Positions 42,101-50,835 of a stretch of DNA of 64,000 nt are shown one piece after another (within the stretch, counting starts at the first letter, position 1; each line of letters starts with the position of its first letter). Source of the DNA: Sphaerisporangium rhizosphaerae (GTDB lineage Bacteria > Actinomycetota > Actinomycetes > Streptosporangiales > Streptosporangiaceae); assembly GCF_042665155.1 (NCBI RefSeq), contig NZ_JBHTCG010000015.1, positions 1 to 64,000 on the forward strand. Reading direction: 5' to 3'. Made by a program: the position numbers and the translations under genes. Under the pieces are notes generated by a model. It saw only the letters and a program-made list of their open reading frames with translations, was not told the origin of the DNA and made no database searches.

Positions 42101-43257
42101 TAGCTGTTGTAGACCGCGACGCCGGTCACCGGGTCGGCGACGGCGGCGACGTCCGCGATCGTGCGCCCGGCGCAGCCGGCGTCGGACTGGAAGGCCGGCT
42201 TGACCGCGTACCGCGAGCAACCCGAGCCCGGGGCGCCCCAGCGTTCGACGCCGCCGGACTGCCAGTGGGAGTTCCAGACCGTCTCCGACCATCCGCGCGC
42301 CGAGCCGGCGTCGCGCACCAGCGAGGTGCCGCCGACCGAGGTCACGTACGTCGAGGCCGCGGGGTAGGACGCGCCGTAGCCGGAGTCGCCGGAGGCCGCC
42401 ACGATGGCCACCCCTGGGTGGTTGTAGTACACGTCCAGCGTCCCCTGGTCGGGGTACTCCTGGGCGGTGCCGTAGGAGTTGTTGACGAACCTGGCGCCCA
42501 GCGTGACGGCCTGGTCCACGGCGATGCCCAGGTCCACGGGGAAGTTGGTGTCGGCCTCGACGAGCAGCAGCCGCGCGCGCGGCGCGATCGCCGACACCAT
42601 GTCCAGGTCCAGGGCGATCTCGCCGGCCCAGCCTTCGTCGGCCTGCGGGTACTCGGTGCCGCCGCGCTGGTCGACCTTGCGGAAGCAGCCGTTCGCGGTC
42701 GTGCAGGGCGGCAGGCCGTACTGCGCGCGGTAGACGGCGAGGTCGGCCTCGGCGGCCGGGGCGTCGAAGGCGGCCACGACCGCGATCGTCTGTCCGGCGC
42801 CGCCGTCGGCCGGCAGGTCGTAGGCGCTGAGCAGGTCCGCGGGACCGTGCCCGTCAGGAGTGGCGCCGGCGGCCATCGGGCCCGCCTGGCGCTTGGCCCC
42901 CTCGGGCAGGCCGCGGCGCATGGCGAAGCAACTGGCCCTGCCCTCGGCCGGGGCGTCGCACAACGGCTGCGCCGTCTGGGCGGCCTTGGCCGCGGCCTGC
43001 TCCCTCGCCGCGTCGGGCGCCGGGCTCGTGGTGGGCGCGGGCTCCGCGTCCGCACCGCCGGTGGACGCGCCGCCGGGCGTCGGCGCCGCGGTGGAGACCG
43101 GCGCGGGGGTGGGGGTGGCCTGCGCCATCGCGGCCAGGGAGGGTTGCGCTGTCAGCGTGAGCGCGGCGAGGACGACGGCGCCGAGCAGGGCCACGCGACG
43201 GCCGCCCCTCCTCCGCCCCGGCCATGGCCGTGGTGCTGGTCCTGTCCAGGTACGCAA
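39112..43257 (-). CDS. Secreted S53-family protease with CarboxypepD-reg, MAM-like and Kelch regions
   Basis: 1381 residues. A twin-Arg-like basic head (GRRRGGRRV) and hydrophobic stretch make a signal peptide ending near ALTLTAQPSLA. Residues about 130-440 are a sedolisin-type domain: EIALDLDMV (Glu/Asp, near 214), ASGDSGYG, and the catalytic Ser in YGGTSAASPI near 396. Then come carboxypeptidase-regulatory-like beta domains (about 490-640), a MAM/immune-inhibitor-A-like domain (670-890), another regulatory repeat, and six Kelch-type repeats (1010-1290). The start is a TTG with AGGAG 9 nt upstream. No cluster surrounds it. Likely an extracellular nutrient or remodelling protease. Confidence 0.9.
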   Translation of the reverse strand: MRTWTGPAPRPWPGRRRGGRRVALLGAVVLAALTLTAQPSLAAMAQATPTPAPVSTAAPTPGGASTGGADAEPAPTTSPAPDAAREQAAAKAAQTAQPLCDAPAEGRASCFAMRRGLPEGAKRQAGPMAAGATPDGHGPADLLSAYDLPADGGAGQTIAVVAAFDAPAAEADLAVYRAQYGLPPCTTANGCFRKVDQRGGTEYPQADEGWAGEIALDLDMVSAIAPRARLLLVEADTNFPVDLGIAVDQAVTLGARFVNNSYGTAQEYPDQGTLDVYYNHPGVAIVAASGDSGYGASYPAASTYVTSVGGTSLVRDAGSARGWSETVWNSHWQSGGVERWGAPGSGCSRYAVKPAFQSDAGCAGRTIADVAAVADPVTGVAVYNSYSDTGWAVYGGTSAASPIITGVYAVAGTPVEGTDANSYPYAARGALNDVTKGDNASCPAGLCGFGTEPSCDPAYLCVAGPGYDGPTGLGTPKGVAAFRGGPHGTISGTVTDATTKAPLAGALVRFGDYTATTGPDGAYRLAVPAGAYQGVISAYGYRQASLDGVTLEDGAALTRDVALDPVPTETISGTVTDGGGHGWPLYAEITIEGVPGAPVNTDPATGRYSVELPQDATYKLTVTANYPGYLPATKSVALGRAAVTADVSVPVDTAKAGAPGYTLSYHGGSVQDFETRSAPAGWTVKNNNDNGGWDFDDPLGRTNQTGGGGGFAIVDDFHYGWAEVDTELRSPSFDLSREKTPVVEFDTHFPPVQRINVPTATMDVSFDGGANWYTLWNSPPGIVGPEHVSVSLAPFAGKRDVRVRFHYVGGLGNIWEIDKVAVGTRVFGPAEGGLVVGKVTDANTGAGVTGATVSAPGAAPATSVAAPQDPVNGDGLYWLFSPKTGERRVTADKAAFHYPALAEQVKVTRGVTRADFRLKAARLAVSPATLSAPVTWGEKEKLRFTVRNTGTAPATVTLGELNRSASQAAEQAAGAPLNRIKVERDRIRPDVLSRADGRPVAPAPGAVTTRGGGTAWQQVSAMPKPSIGMVAGLYDGKLYAGLGRSTELTNFSNHWVSYDPRTRAWTTLASPVYRRSAAAGGFIDGRFYLTSGRNAMGGTVEATEVYDPKTGAWRTVAPNPHPYGSSGAATLDGKLYVVGGCMMGAGGAEDCHHGDVMVYDPAADRWAKAASYPYGVDSLSCGGIGGKLYCAGGFTSEGTTAKAYAYDPAVNAWSPIADMPVDLAVSAYAAANGTLMVSTGYSWSQNAITNEGYAYDPGFDTWTPLPNAPTTAVYATGAPGFYLVGGMDVATGEPSSQAIMLPGYDRPYADVPWLSARAGTTRLEPGHGTTVTVELNADRRTTTAGTDYTAALAVDGETPYPSASVQVRMQVRPQEPGGNQG

Positions 43258-43444
43258 AGGGGGTCGCTCCTGCTCTCCAGGGGGTGCCGCGGGCCTGGCG
43301 GCGGGCGGCGGAGATCGTGCATCTTCGGAGCCGAAACTCCGGCATCAGGGGCAACAGCGTCAATATCGGCAGGCGGCGGGATGGTGCCGTGACGCGTTCA
43401 CGCCAGGGACGCGCGACGTTCAACCGGCCTTCGCCGCGTACGAA

Positions 43445-44887
43445 TCAGGCCGTGGGGAGCATGACGTGGAAGGCGGTGCGGCCGGGGCGGGTCTCGACGG
43501 TCACCGTGCCGCCGTGGGCGGCCACCACGGCCCGCACGATGGCCAGGCCCAGGCCGCTCCCGCCCGAGGCGCGGGAGCGGGCCTTGTCGGCCCGGACGAA
43601 CCGCTCGAACAGCTCGCCGCGGATCTCCTCGGGGATGCCCGGCCCGTCGTCGGCGACGGTCAGCTCGGCCCTGTCCGGCCCGGGGACGCGGACCGAGACC
43701 GTCACCGTGGTCCCCGGCGGGGTGTGGGCGCGGGCGTTGCCCGTCAGGTTGGTGACCACCTGGTACAGCCGGTCGGCGTCGCCGACCAGCGTGACCGGCT
43801 CCTCGGGCAGGTCCAGCCGCCAGCGGTGGCCCGGGGCCGAGACCCGGGCGTCCCCGGTGGCGTCGATCGCCACGCGCGTGAGGTCCACCTGGTCGCGGGC
43901 CAGCGGCCGGCCCGCGTCCAGCCGGGCGAGCAGCAGCAGGTCGTCCACCAGCTTGCCCATGCGGGCCGACTCCGCCTCGACGCGTTCCAGGGAGTGACGC
44001 ACCTGCTCGGGCACCTCGCCGGGGTGGCGCCGGGCCAGCTCGACGTGGGCCCGCACCGTGGCCAGCGGGGTGCGCAGCTCGTGGCTGGCGTCGGCGGCGA
44101 AGGTCCGCATGCGCTGCTCGCTGGCGTGGCGTTCGGCCAGGGCCTCCCCCACGTGGCCGAGCATGCGGTTGAACGCCGCCCCCACCTGGCCGACCTCGGT
44201 GCGCGGGTCCTCGCCGGGCACCCGGTCGGGCAGCGTCACCTCGCCGCTGGCCAGCGGCAGCGTGCTGACCCGCCGAGCCGTGGCCGCCACCCGTTCCAGG
44301 GGACGAAGGGACAGCCGCACCCCGATCGTGCCCACGACCCCCGCGACCAGCATCACCACGGCGAACAGCACCAGCTCGGCGAGCTGCAGCCGGTGCACGG
44401 TGGTGTTGACGCCCTCCAGCGGCAGCCCGTTGATCAGGACGTCGCCGTCGCCGCCCTCGACGGCCATGACCCGGTAGTCGTCCAGGGTCGGCAGCTCGAC
44501 GGTGTGGCCGCGCCGGTCCACCGGGACGCCGGCCAGGACGGCCGCGTCCCCCGCGGACAGGATGTGGCCGGCGCGGTCCGGCACCACGACGGCGGAGTCG
44601 GTCACCCTGCCCTCCAGCAGGCGCGCCCCGAGCGTGCCGGGGGCCTGTCCCCTGCTGTCGCCGTGCTCGCCGTACTCCTCGCGGTGCTCCAGGCTGGCGG
44701 CGAACCTGCCGGCGGTCAGCGCCAGTTGCTGGTCCACCCGGTCCACCATGAAGCGGTCCAGCGCGATCGAGGTCGCCACGCCGATCGTGGCGCAGGCGAG
44801 CGCGAGCAGCACCAGCGCGCCCGCGACCAGCCGCGCCCACAGCGTGCGCGGCCACAGCCTCCGCAGGGCCGCCCGGAGCGGGCTCAT
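43445..44887 (-). CDS. Sensor histidine kinase of flavin-redox locus
   Basis: 480 residues. Two membrane helices (about 20-44 and 163-185) flank a sensor of about 120 residues. HAMP and the H box (His near 267, ADASHELRTPLA) follow, then NLTGNARAHTP, DDGPGIPEEI, and GGSGLGLAIVRAVV. Start ATG 44887 overlaps the regulator stop, so the two are one operon. The operon is divergent from the ferric-reductase/FMN/ApbE genes, which it probably controls. The signal is unknown; redox or metal state is a fair guess. Confidence 0.93.
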   Translation of the reverse strand: MSPLRAALRRLWPRTLWARLVAGALVLLALACATIGVATSIALDRFMVDRVDQQLALTAGRFAASLEHREEYGEHGDSRGQAPGTLGARLLEGRVTDSAVVVPDRAGHILSAGDAAVLAGVPVDRRGHTVELPTLDDYRVMAVEGGDGDVLINGLPLEGVNTTVHRLQLAELVLFAVVMLVAGVVGTIGVRLSLRPLERVAATARRVSTLPLASGEVTLPDRVPGEDPRTEVGQVGAAFNRMLGHVGEALAERHASEQRMRTFAADASHELRTPLATVRAHVELARRHPGEVPEQVRHSLERVEAESARMGKLVDDLLLLARLDAGRPLARDQVDLTRVAIDATGDARVSAPGHRWRLDLPEEPVTLVGDADRLYQVVTNLTGNARAHTPPGTTVTVSVRVPGPDRAELTVADDGPGIPEEIRGELFERFVRADKARSRASGGSGLGLAIVRAVVAAHGGTVTVETRPGRTAFHVMLPTA

Positions 44888-45612
44888 GGCTTCAGGACGT
44901 ATCCGACGCCGCGCACGGTGTGGATGAGCGGCGCCCGGCCGGCGTCGATCTTCTTGCGCAGGTAGCTGATGTACAGCTCGACGACGTGGGCCTGCCCGCC
45001 GAAGTCGTAGGACCAGACCCGGTCGAGGATCTGCGCCTTGCTGACCACCCGGCGCGGGTTGCGCATCAGGAAGCGCAGCAGCTCGAACTCGGTCGGGGTC
45101 AGCTCGACCAGGTCGCCGCCCCGGGTGACCTCGCGCGCGTCCTCGTCCATGACCAGGTCGCCGGCGACGAGCCGGTCGCCCTCGACCGGCCGGGCCGCGC
45201 CGGCGCGGCGCAGCAGGCCCCGCAGGCGGGCGAGCACCTCCTCCAGGCTGAACGGCTTGGTCACGTAGTCGTCGCCGCCGGCGGTGATCCCGGCGATGCG
45301 GTCCTCCACGGCGTCCTTGGCCGTGAGGAACAGCACGCACACGTGGGGGGAGTCCGCGCGCAGCCGGCGCAGCACCGTGAGGCCGTCGATGTCGGGCAGC
45401 ATGACGTCCAGGACGACCGCGTCGGGCTGGAACTCGCGTGCCGTCGCGACGGCGGCGGCGCCGTCCCCCGCGGCGCGCACCTCCCAGCCCTCGTAGCGGA
45501 GCACGGCGGTCAGCACCTCGGCCAGGTCGGGCTCGTCGTCCACGACCAGCACGCGGACGGGCGTCCCGTCCGGACGCAGCAGCTCAGGGAGATCTCGGGA
45601 AGTCGCGCGCAT
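44884..45612 (-). CDS. OmpR-family response regulator of flavin-redox locus
   Basis: 242 residues. Receiver domain with VDDEPDLAE, phospho-acceptor Asp near 68 (VVLDVMLPDIDG), FLTAKD and VTKPF. The winged helix has VELTPTEFELLRFLMRNP and HTVRGVGYVLKP. It starts at the ATG at 45612; there is no strong ribosome site, which suits a regulated or leaderless transcript. It heads the two-gene operon with the kinase. Direct TATGAA repeats 22 bp apart in the divergent gap are a likely binding site. Confidence 0.94.
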   Translation of the reverse strand: MRATSRDLPELLRPDGTPVRVLVVDDEPDLAEVLTAVLRYEGWEVRAAGDGAAAVATAREFQPDAVVLDVMLPDIDGLTVLRRLRADSPHVCVLFLTAKDAVEDRIAGITAGGDDYVTKPFSLEEVLARLRGLLRRAGAARPVEGDRLVAGDLVMDEDAREVTRGGDLVELTPTEFELLRFLMRNPRRVVSKAQILDRVWSYDFGGQAHVVELYISYLRKKIDAGRAPLIHTVRGVGYVLKP

Positions 45613-45638
45613 AGTGGGACCAGCGTCCTCTTCGTTCC

Positions 45639-45666
45639 TATGAAGCACCTCTGAGCATCGTATGAA
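45639..45666. promoter_or_regulatory. Direct-repeat operator candidate
   Basis: TATGAA occurs at 45639 and 45661, 22 bp apart, i.e. two helical turns, as OmpR/PhoB-type regulators prefer. It sits between the regulator operon and the ferric-reductase operon. Confidence 0.4.
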
Positions 45667-45748
45667 TCGTCCGGGCATGCTCTGGTTCAGAGGAAATCGA
45701 GAAGTTCGGCTGGCACGGTGTGTCACGGATCGGACGAGAGGAGACTCC

Positions 45749-47122
45749 GTGAGCACCACCTTCGCCGACAGGACCGCGACGGGACGGCACCAGGGCGTGC
45801 CGCCCGGCGGCGCCCGGGCGCACCCGGGAGCCGTCCTCGCGGCCATCGCCGCGGGCGCGCTCGCCGTGCTGGCACTGTGGTGGGCGGACACGCCGGGCGT
45901 CGTCGGCCTGGACGGCGCGCTGACCGGCGCCGGCCGGATCACCGGGTTGCTGGCCGGCTACGCGCTCGCGGTGCTGCTGGCGCTCATGGCCCGCGTCCCG
46001 GCGCTGGAGCGCGGGGTCGGCTCCGACCGGCTGGCCCGCTGGCACTCCATGGGCGGCCGGTACACCGTCGGGCTGTGCGTCGCCCACACCCTGCTGATCA
46101 CCTGGGGATACGCGGTGACGGACGCCACGAACGTCGTCGGCGAGACCGTGACGCTGAACCTGAGCTACCCCGACGTCCTGAAGGCCACCGTGGCCGTGCT
46201 GCTGCTGGTCGGGGTCGGGGTCGTCTCGGCGCGCGCCGTCCGGCCGCGGATGCGGTACGAGACCTGGTTCCACCTGCACTTCTACACCTACCTGGCCGCC
46301 TACCTGGCCTTCGGCCACCAGCTCGCGACCGGGGAGCAGTTCCAGGGGTCCCGGCTCGCCCAGGCCGCCTGGTACGCCCTCTACATCGGGGTCGCCGTCG
46401 TGCTGCTCTGGTACCGGTTCCTCACGCCGCTGCGCCAGTCGTTCCGGCACCGGCTGAGGGTGGGCGAGGTCGTGCGGGAGGGCCCCGGAGTCGTCTCGGT
46501 GTACGTCACCGGGCGCCGCCTGGACCGGCTGCGGGCCGAGCCGGGCCAGTTCTTCCGGTGGCGGTTCCTGACCAGGGAGCTGTGGTGGTCCGCCAATCCC
46601 TACTCGCTGTCGGCGGCGCCCCGCCACGACCGGCTGAGGATCACCGTCAAGGACCTGGGCGACCAGAGCCGCCAGATCGCCCGCCTGCGTCCCGGCACCC
46701 GCGTGCTGGCCGAGGGCCCGTACGGCGCCTTCACCCCCGCCCGCCGCAGGGGCCGCGAGGTGCTGCTGATCGCGGGCGGGGTGGGCATCACCCCGCTGCG
46801 CGCCTTGTTCGAGTCGATCCCGGCCGCGCCCGGCGACCTCACTCTGCTCTACCGGGCCAGGAACGCCGAGGACCTGGCGTTCCGCTCGGAGCTCGAGGCG
46901 ATCGCCGTCCATCGCGGCGCGGCGCTGCACTACTCGGTCGGCCCCCGCGACCGGATCGGCGAGCCGTTCACCGCCGAGACCCTCACCGCGCTCGTCCCCC
47001 ACCTGACCCGGCACGACGTCTACGTCTGCGGGCCGGCCGGCATGACCAGGGACGTGATCGCGGCCCTGCGCGCCGCCGGAGTGCACAGGCGGCGCGTCCA
47101 CCACGAGTCTTTCGAGTTCTAG
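45749..47122 (+). CDS. Ferric-reductase-like transmembrane flavocytochrome
   Basis: 457 residues. About six membrane helices in the first 230 residues carry His pairs for heme (RWHSMGGRYTVGLCVAHTLL; YETWFHLHFYTYLAAYLAFGH). An FAD domain follows (WWSANPYSLSAAP), then an NAD(P)-binding domain (LLIAGGVGITPLRALFE; VYVCGPAGMTRDVI). It should move electrons from cytoplasmic NAD(P)H across the membrane. GAGAGGAG precedes the GTG at 45749. The FMN-binding gene starts 9 bp after its stop, and ApbE overlaps that, so the three make one operon. Confidence 0.92.
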   Translation: MSTTFADRTATGRHQGVPPGGARAHPGAVLAAIAAGALAVLALWWADTPGVVGLDGALTGAGRITGLLAGYALAVLLALMARVPALERGVGSDRLARWHSMGGRYTVGLCVAHTLLITWGYAVTDATNVVGETVTLNLSYPDVLKATVAVLLLVGVGVVSARAVRPRMRYETWFHLHFYTYLAAYLAFGHQLATGEQFQGSRLAQAAWYALYIGVAVVLLWYRFLTPLRQSFRHRLRVGEVVREGPGVVSVYVTGRRLDRLRAEPGQFFRWRFLTRELWWSANPYSLSAAPRHDRLRITVKDLGDQSRQIARLRPGTRVLAEGPYGAFTPARRRGREVLLIAGGVGITPLRALFESIPAAPGDLTLLYRARNAEDLAFRSELEAIAVHRGAALHYSVGPRDRIGEPFTAETLTALVPHLTRHDVYVCGPAGMTRDVIAALRAAGVHRRRVHHESFEF

Positions 47123-47131
47123 GGGGATCCC

Positions 47132-47701
47132 ATGCGCAGAGCGATGTTCGCCGTGCTCGTCACGGCCGTGGGCCTTGTGCTGCTGTTGTCGTTCAAGCCG
47201 CACGCGATCACCGCAGCGGCGGACCGCCCCGCCGCGTCGTCCCAGGCCGGCGCCGGTCAAGGCGGCGGCGACCTCTCCGCCGCCGGGGGCCCGGACGGCG
47301 CCGTGACCGGCGGGGACGACGACGAGGGCGACGAGGGCGACAGGGTCACCCCTCCGGCGGCACGGTCCACGCCGCGGCCGGACGGGCAGGGCGGAACCGG
47401 GGGGAACGCCTCATCGAGCGGCAACGGCCGGGCGGTCGCCGGGGACGCCGCCGACACCCGGTGGGGCCCCGTGCAGGTGGAGGTCACGCTGTCCGGTCGC
47501 AAGGTGACCGCGATCAGGGTGCTCCGGTCGCCCGACGGCAACCGGCGCGACATCGTCATCAACGAGCGGGCCCTGCCCATCTTGGAGCAGGAGGCGCTGG
47601 CCGCCCAGTCCGCCCAGATCGACACCGTCTCCGGCGCCACCTACACCAGCGAGGGGTACGTCCGGTCACTGCAGAGCGCCCTGGACAAGGCGGGCCTGTG
47701 A
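47132..47701 (+). CDS. FMN-binding domain membrane protein
   Basis: 189 residues. One N-terminal signal-anchor helix, then an acidic Gly-rich linker (residues about 35-100), then an FMN-binding domain like the NqrC/RnfG C-terminal part. The covalent FMN attachment motif is SGATYTSEGY near 166-175, where a Thr is joined to FMN through a phosphoester bond by ApbE. It should be an extracytosolic electron carrier fed by the upstream flavocytochrome. Overlap with ApbE (GTGA) supports a shared task. Confidence 0.92.
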   Translation: MRRAMFAVLVTAVGLVLLLSFKPHAITAAADRPAASSQAGAGQGGGDLSAAGGPDGAVTGGDDDEGDEGDRVTPPAARSTPRPDGQGGTGGNASSSGNGRAVAGDAADTRWGPVQVEVTLSGRKVTAIRVLRSPDGNRRDIVINERALPILEQEALAAQSAQIDTVSGATYTSEGYVRSLQSALDKAGL

Positions 47702-48552
47702 TCCGCCACGTCGAGCACGTCATGGGCACGGTCTTCTCCTTCGACGTACGCGCCCACGGCTGCGACCACGGCGAGCACCATGCCGGGGACCACGCCGGGG
47801 ACCACGCCGGGGACCACGGCTGCGACCACGGCGCCCCGCCCGCGCCGGAGGCCGTCAGGCGGGCCGTCGCCGAGGCCGTGGCGTGGCTGCGCCGCGTGGA
47901 CGAGACGTTCTCGACCTACCGGCCGGAAAGCCCGGTCAGCAGGCTCGGCCGGGGCGAGATCGGCCTGGACGACTGCCCGCCGGAGGTGGCCGAGATCCTG
48001 GCGATGTGCGCCGAGGCGGCGCGGGTGTCCCACGGGTACTTCACGGCCCGCCCCGGCGGGCGGCTGGACCCGTCGGCCATGGTGAAGGGCTGGGCGATCG
48101 AGCGGGCCTCGCGCGTGCTGACCGGCGCGGGAGCCGTGAACCACTGCGTCAACGGCGGCGGCGACGTCCAGCTCGCCGGCACGGCCGAACCCGGACGTCC
48201 CTGGCGCACCGGCATCGCCGACCCCCTCCACCCCGGCCGCCTGGCCGCCGTCGTGGAGTGCCGCTCCGGCAGGCTCGCCGTGGCGACCTCGGGCACGGCC
48301 GAGCGCGGGCCGCACATCGTCGACCCGCACACCGGCCGGCCGGCGACGGAACTGGCCGCGATCACCCTGGTCGGCGCGTCCCTGACCAGCACCGACGCCT
48401 ACGCCACGGCCGCCTTCGCGATGGGCGGCGCGGCCCGCGAATGGGTGGAGGGGCTGGCGGGATTCGAGGCGTTCGCGGTGACGGCCTCGGGAGACTCCTG
48501 GCACACCCCCGGCTTCCCCGGCGCGGCCCTGCCCGCGCTGAACGGCAGGTGA
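47698..48552 (+). CDS. apbE: FAD:protein FMN transferase with His-rich insert
   Basis: 284 residues. ApbE transfers FMN from FAD to a Thr or Ser of a target protein; the target here is very likely the SGATYT motif encoded just upstream. Recognisable parts: HVMGTVFSFDVR at the start, ETFSTYRPESPVSRLGRG, LDPSAMVKGWAIERA, GGGDVQLAG, ATSGTAERG plus HIVDPHTGRPA, and TSTDAYATAAFAMG. An insertion at about residues 19-45 is rich in His, Asp and Cys (AHGCDHGEHHAGDHAGDHAG) with a 12-bp tandem repeat in the DNA. Normal ApbE proteins lack this. It may bind metal. No lipobox or signal peptide is evident, so the protein may be cytoplasmic or exported with a partner. Confidence 0.92.
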   Translation: MIRHVEHVMGTVFSFDVRAHGCDHGEHHAGDHAGDHAGDHGCDHGAPPAPEAVRRAVAEAVAWLRRVDETFSTYRPESPVSRLGRGEIGLDDCPPEVAEILAMCAEAARVSHGYFTARPGGRLDPSAMVKGWAIERASRVLTGAGAVNHCVNGGGDVQLAGTAEPGRPWRTGIADPLHPGRLAAVVECRSGRLAVATSGTAERGPHIVDPHTGRPATELAAITLVGASLTSTDAYATAAFAMGGAAREWVEGLAGFEAFAVTASGDSWHTPGFPGAALPALNGR

Positions 48553-48804
48553 GCGCCGCGTCGCGGTGGACCTGCCGCACCCGCGGCGCCGGCACAACGC
48601 GTTCGTCCTCGTGGTGAGGTGATTGCGGGCCTGAGCCGGGAAGTGAGAACAGGTGAGCGGGGAAGGACGCGCGGTGGGCACGCCCCCCGTGGCGGCCGTC
48701 GAGCGCCCGTCTACTGTGAGACGGATCGCGCGGGAGGATGACCAGGCACGCCGTCCGGCCGGCCCCGCGCAGGACGCACGCTCCGCCGACGCAGGAGAGG
48801 TCCC

Positions 48805-50769
<1,965 letters not shown>

Positions 50770-50835
50770 AGGCGCCGTGATCAGTGAAAGACCGCGGCCG
50801 ATGGGGCCGTCCGGGGTGACGGTCGTACGGCGGCG

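Noticed and set aside
39277..43392. 1371-codon open frame on the plus strand
   Set aside because: Antisense to the S53 protease, Arg/Gly/Val/His-biased with no motif; a shadow frame.
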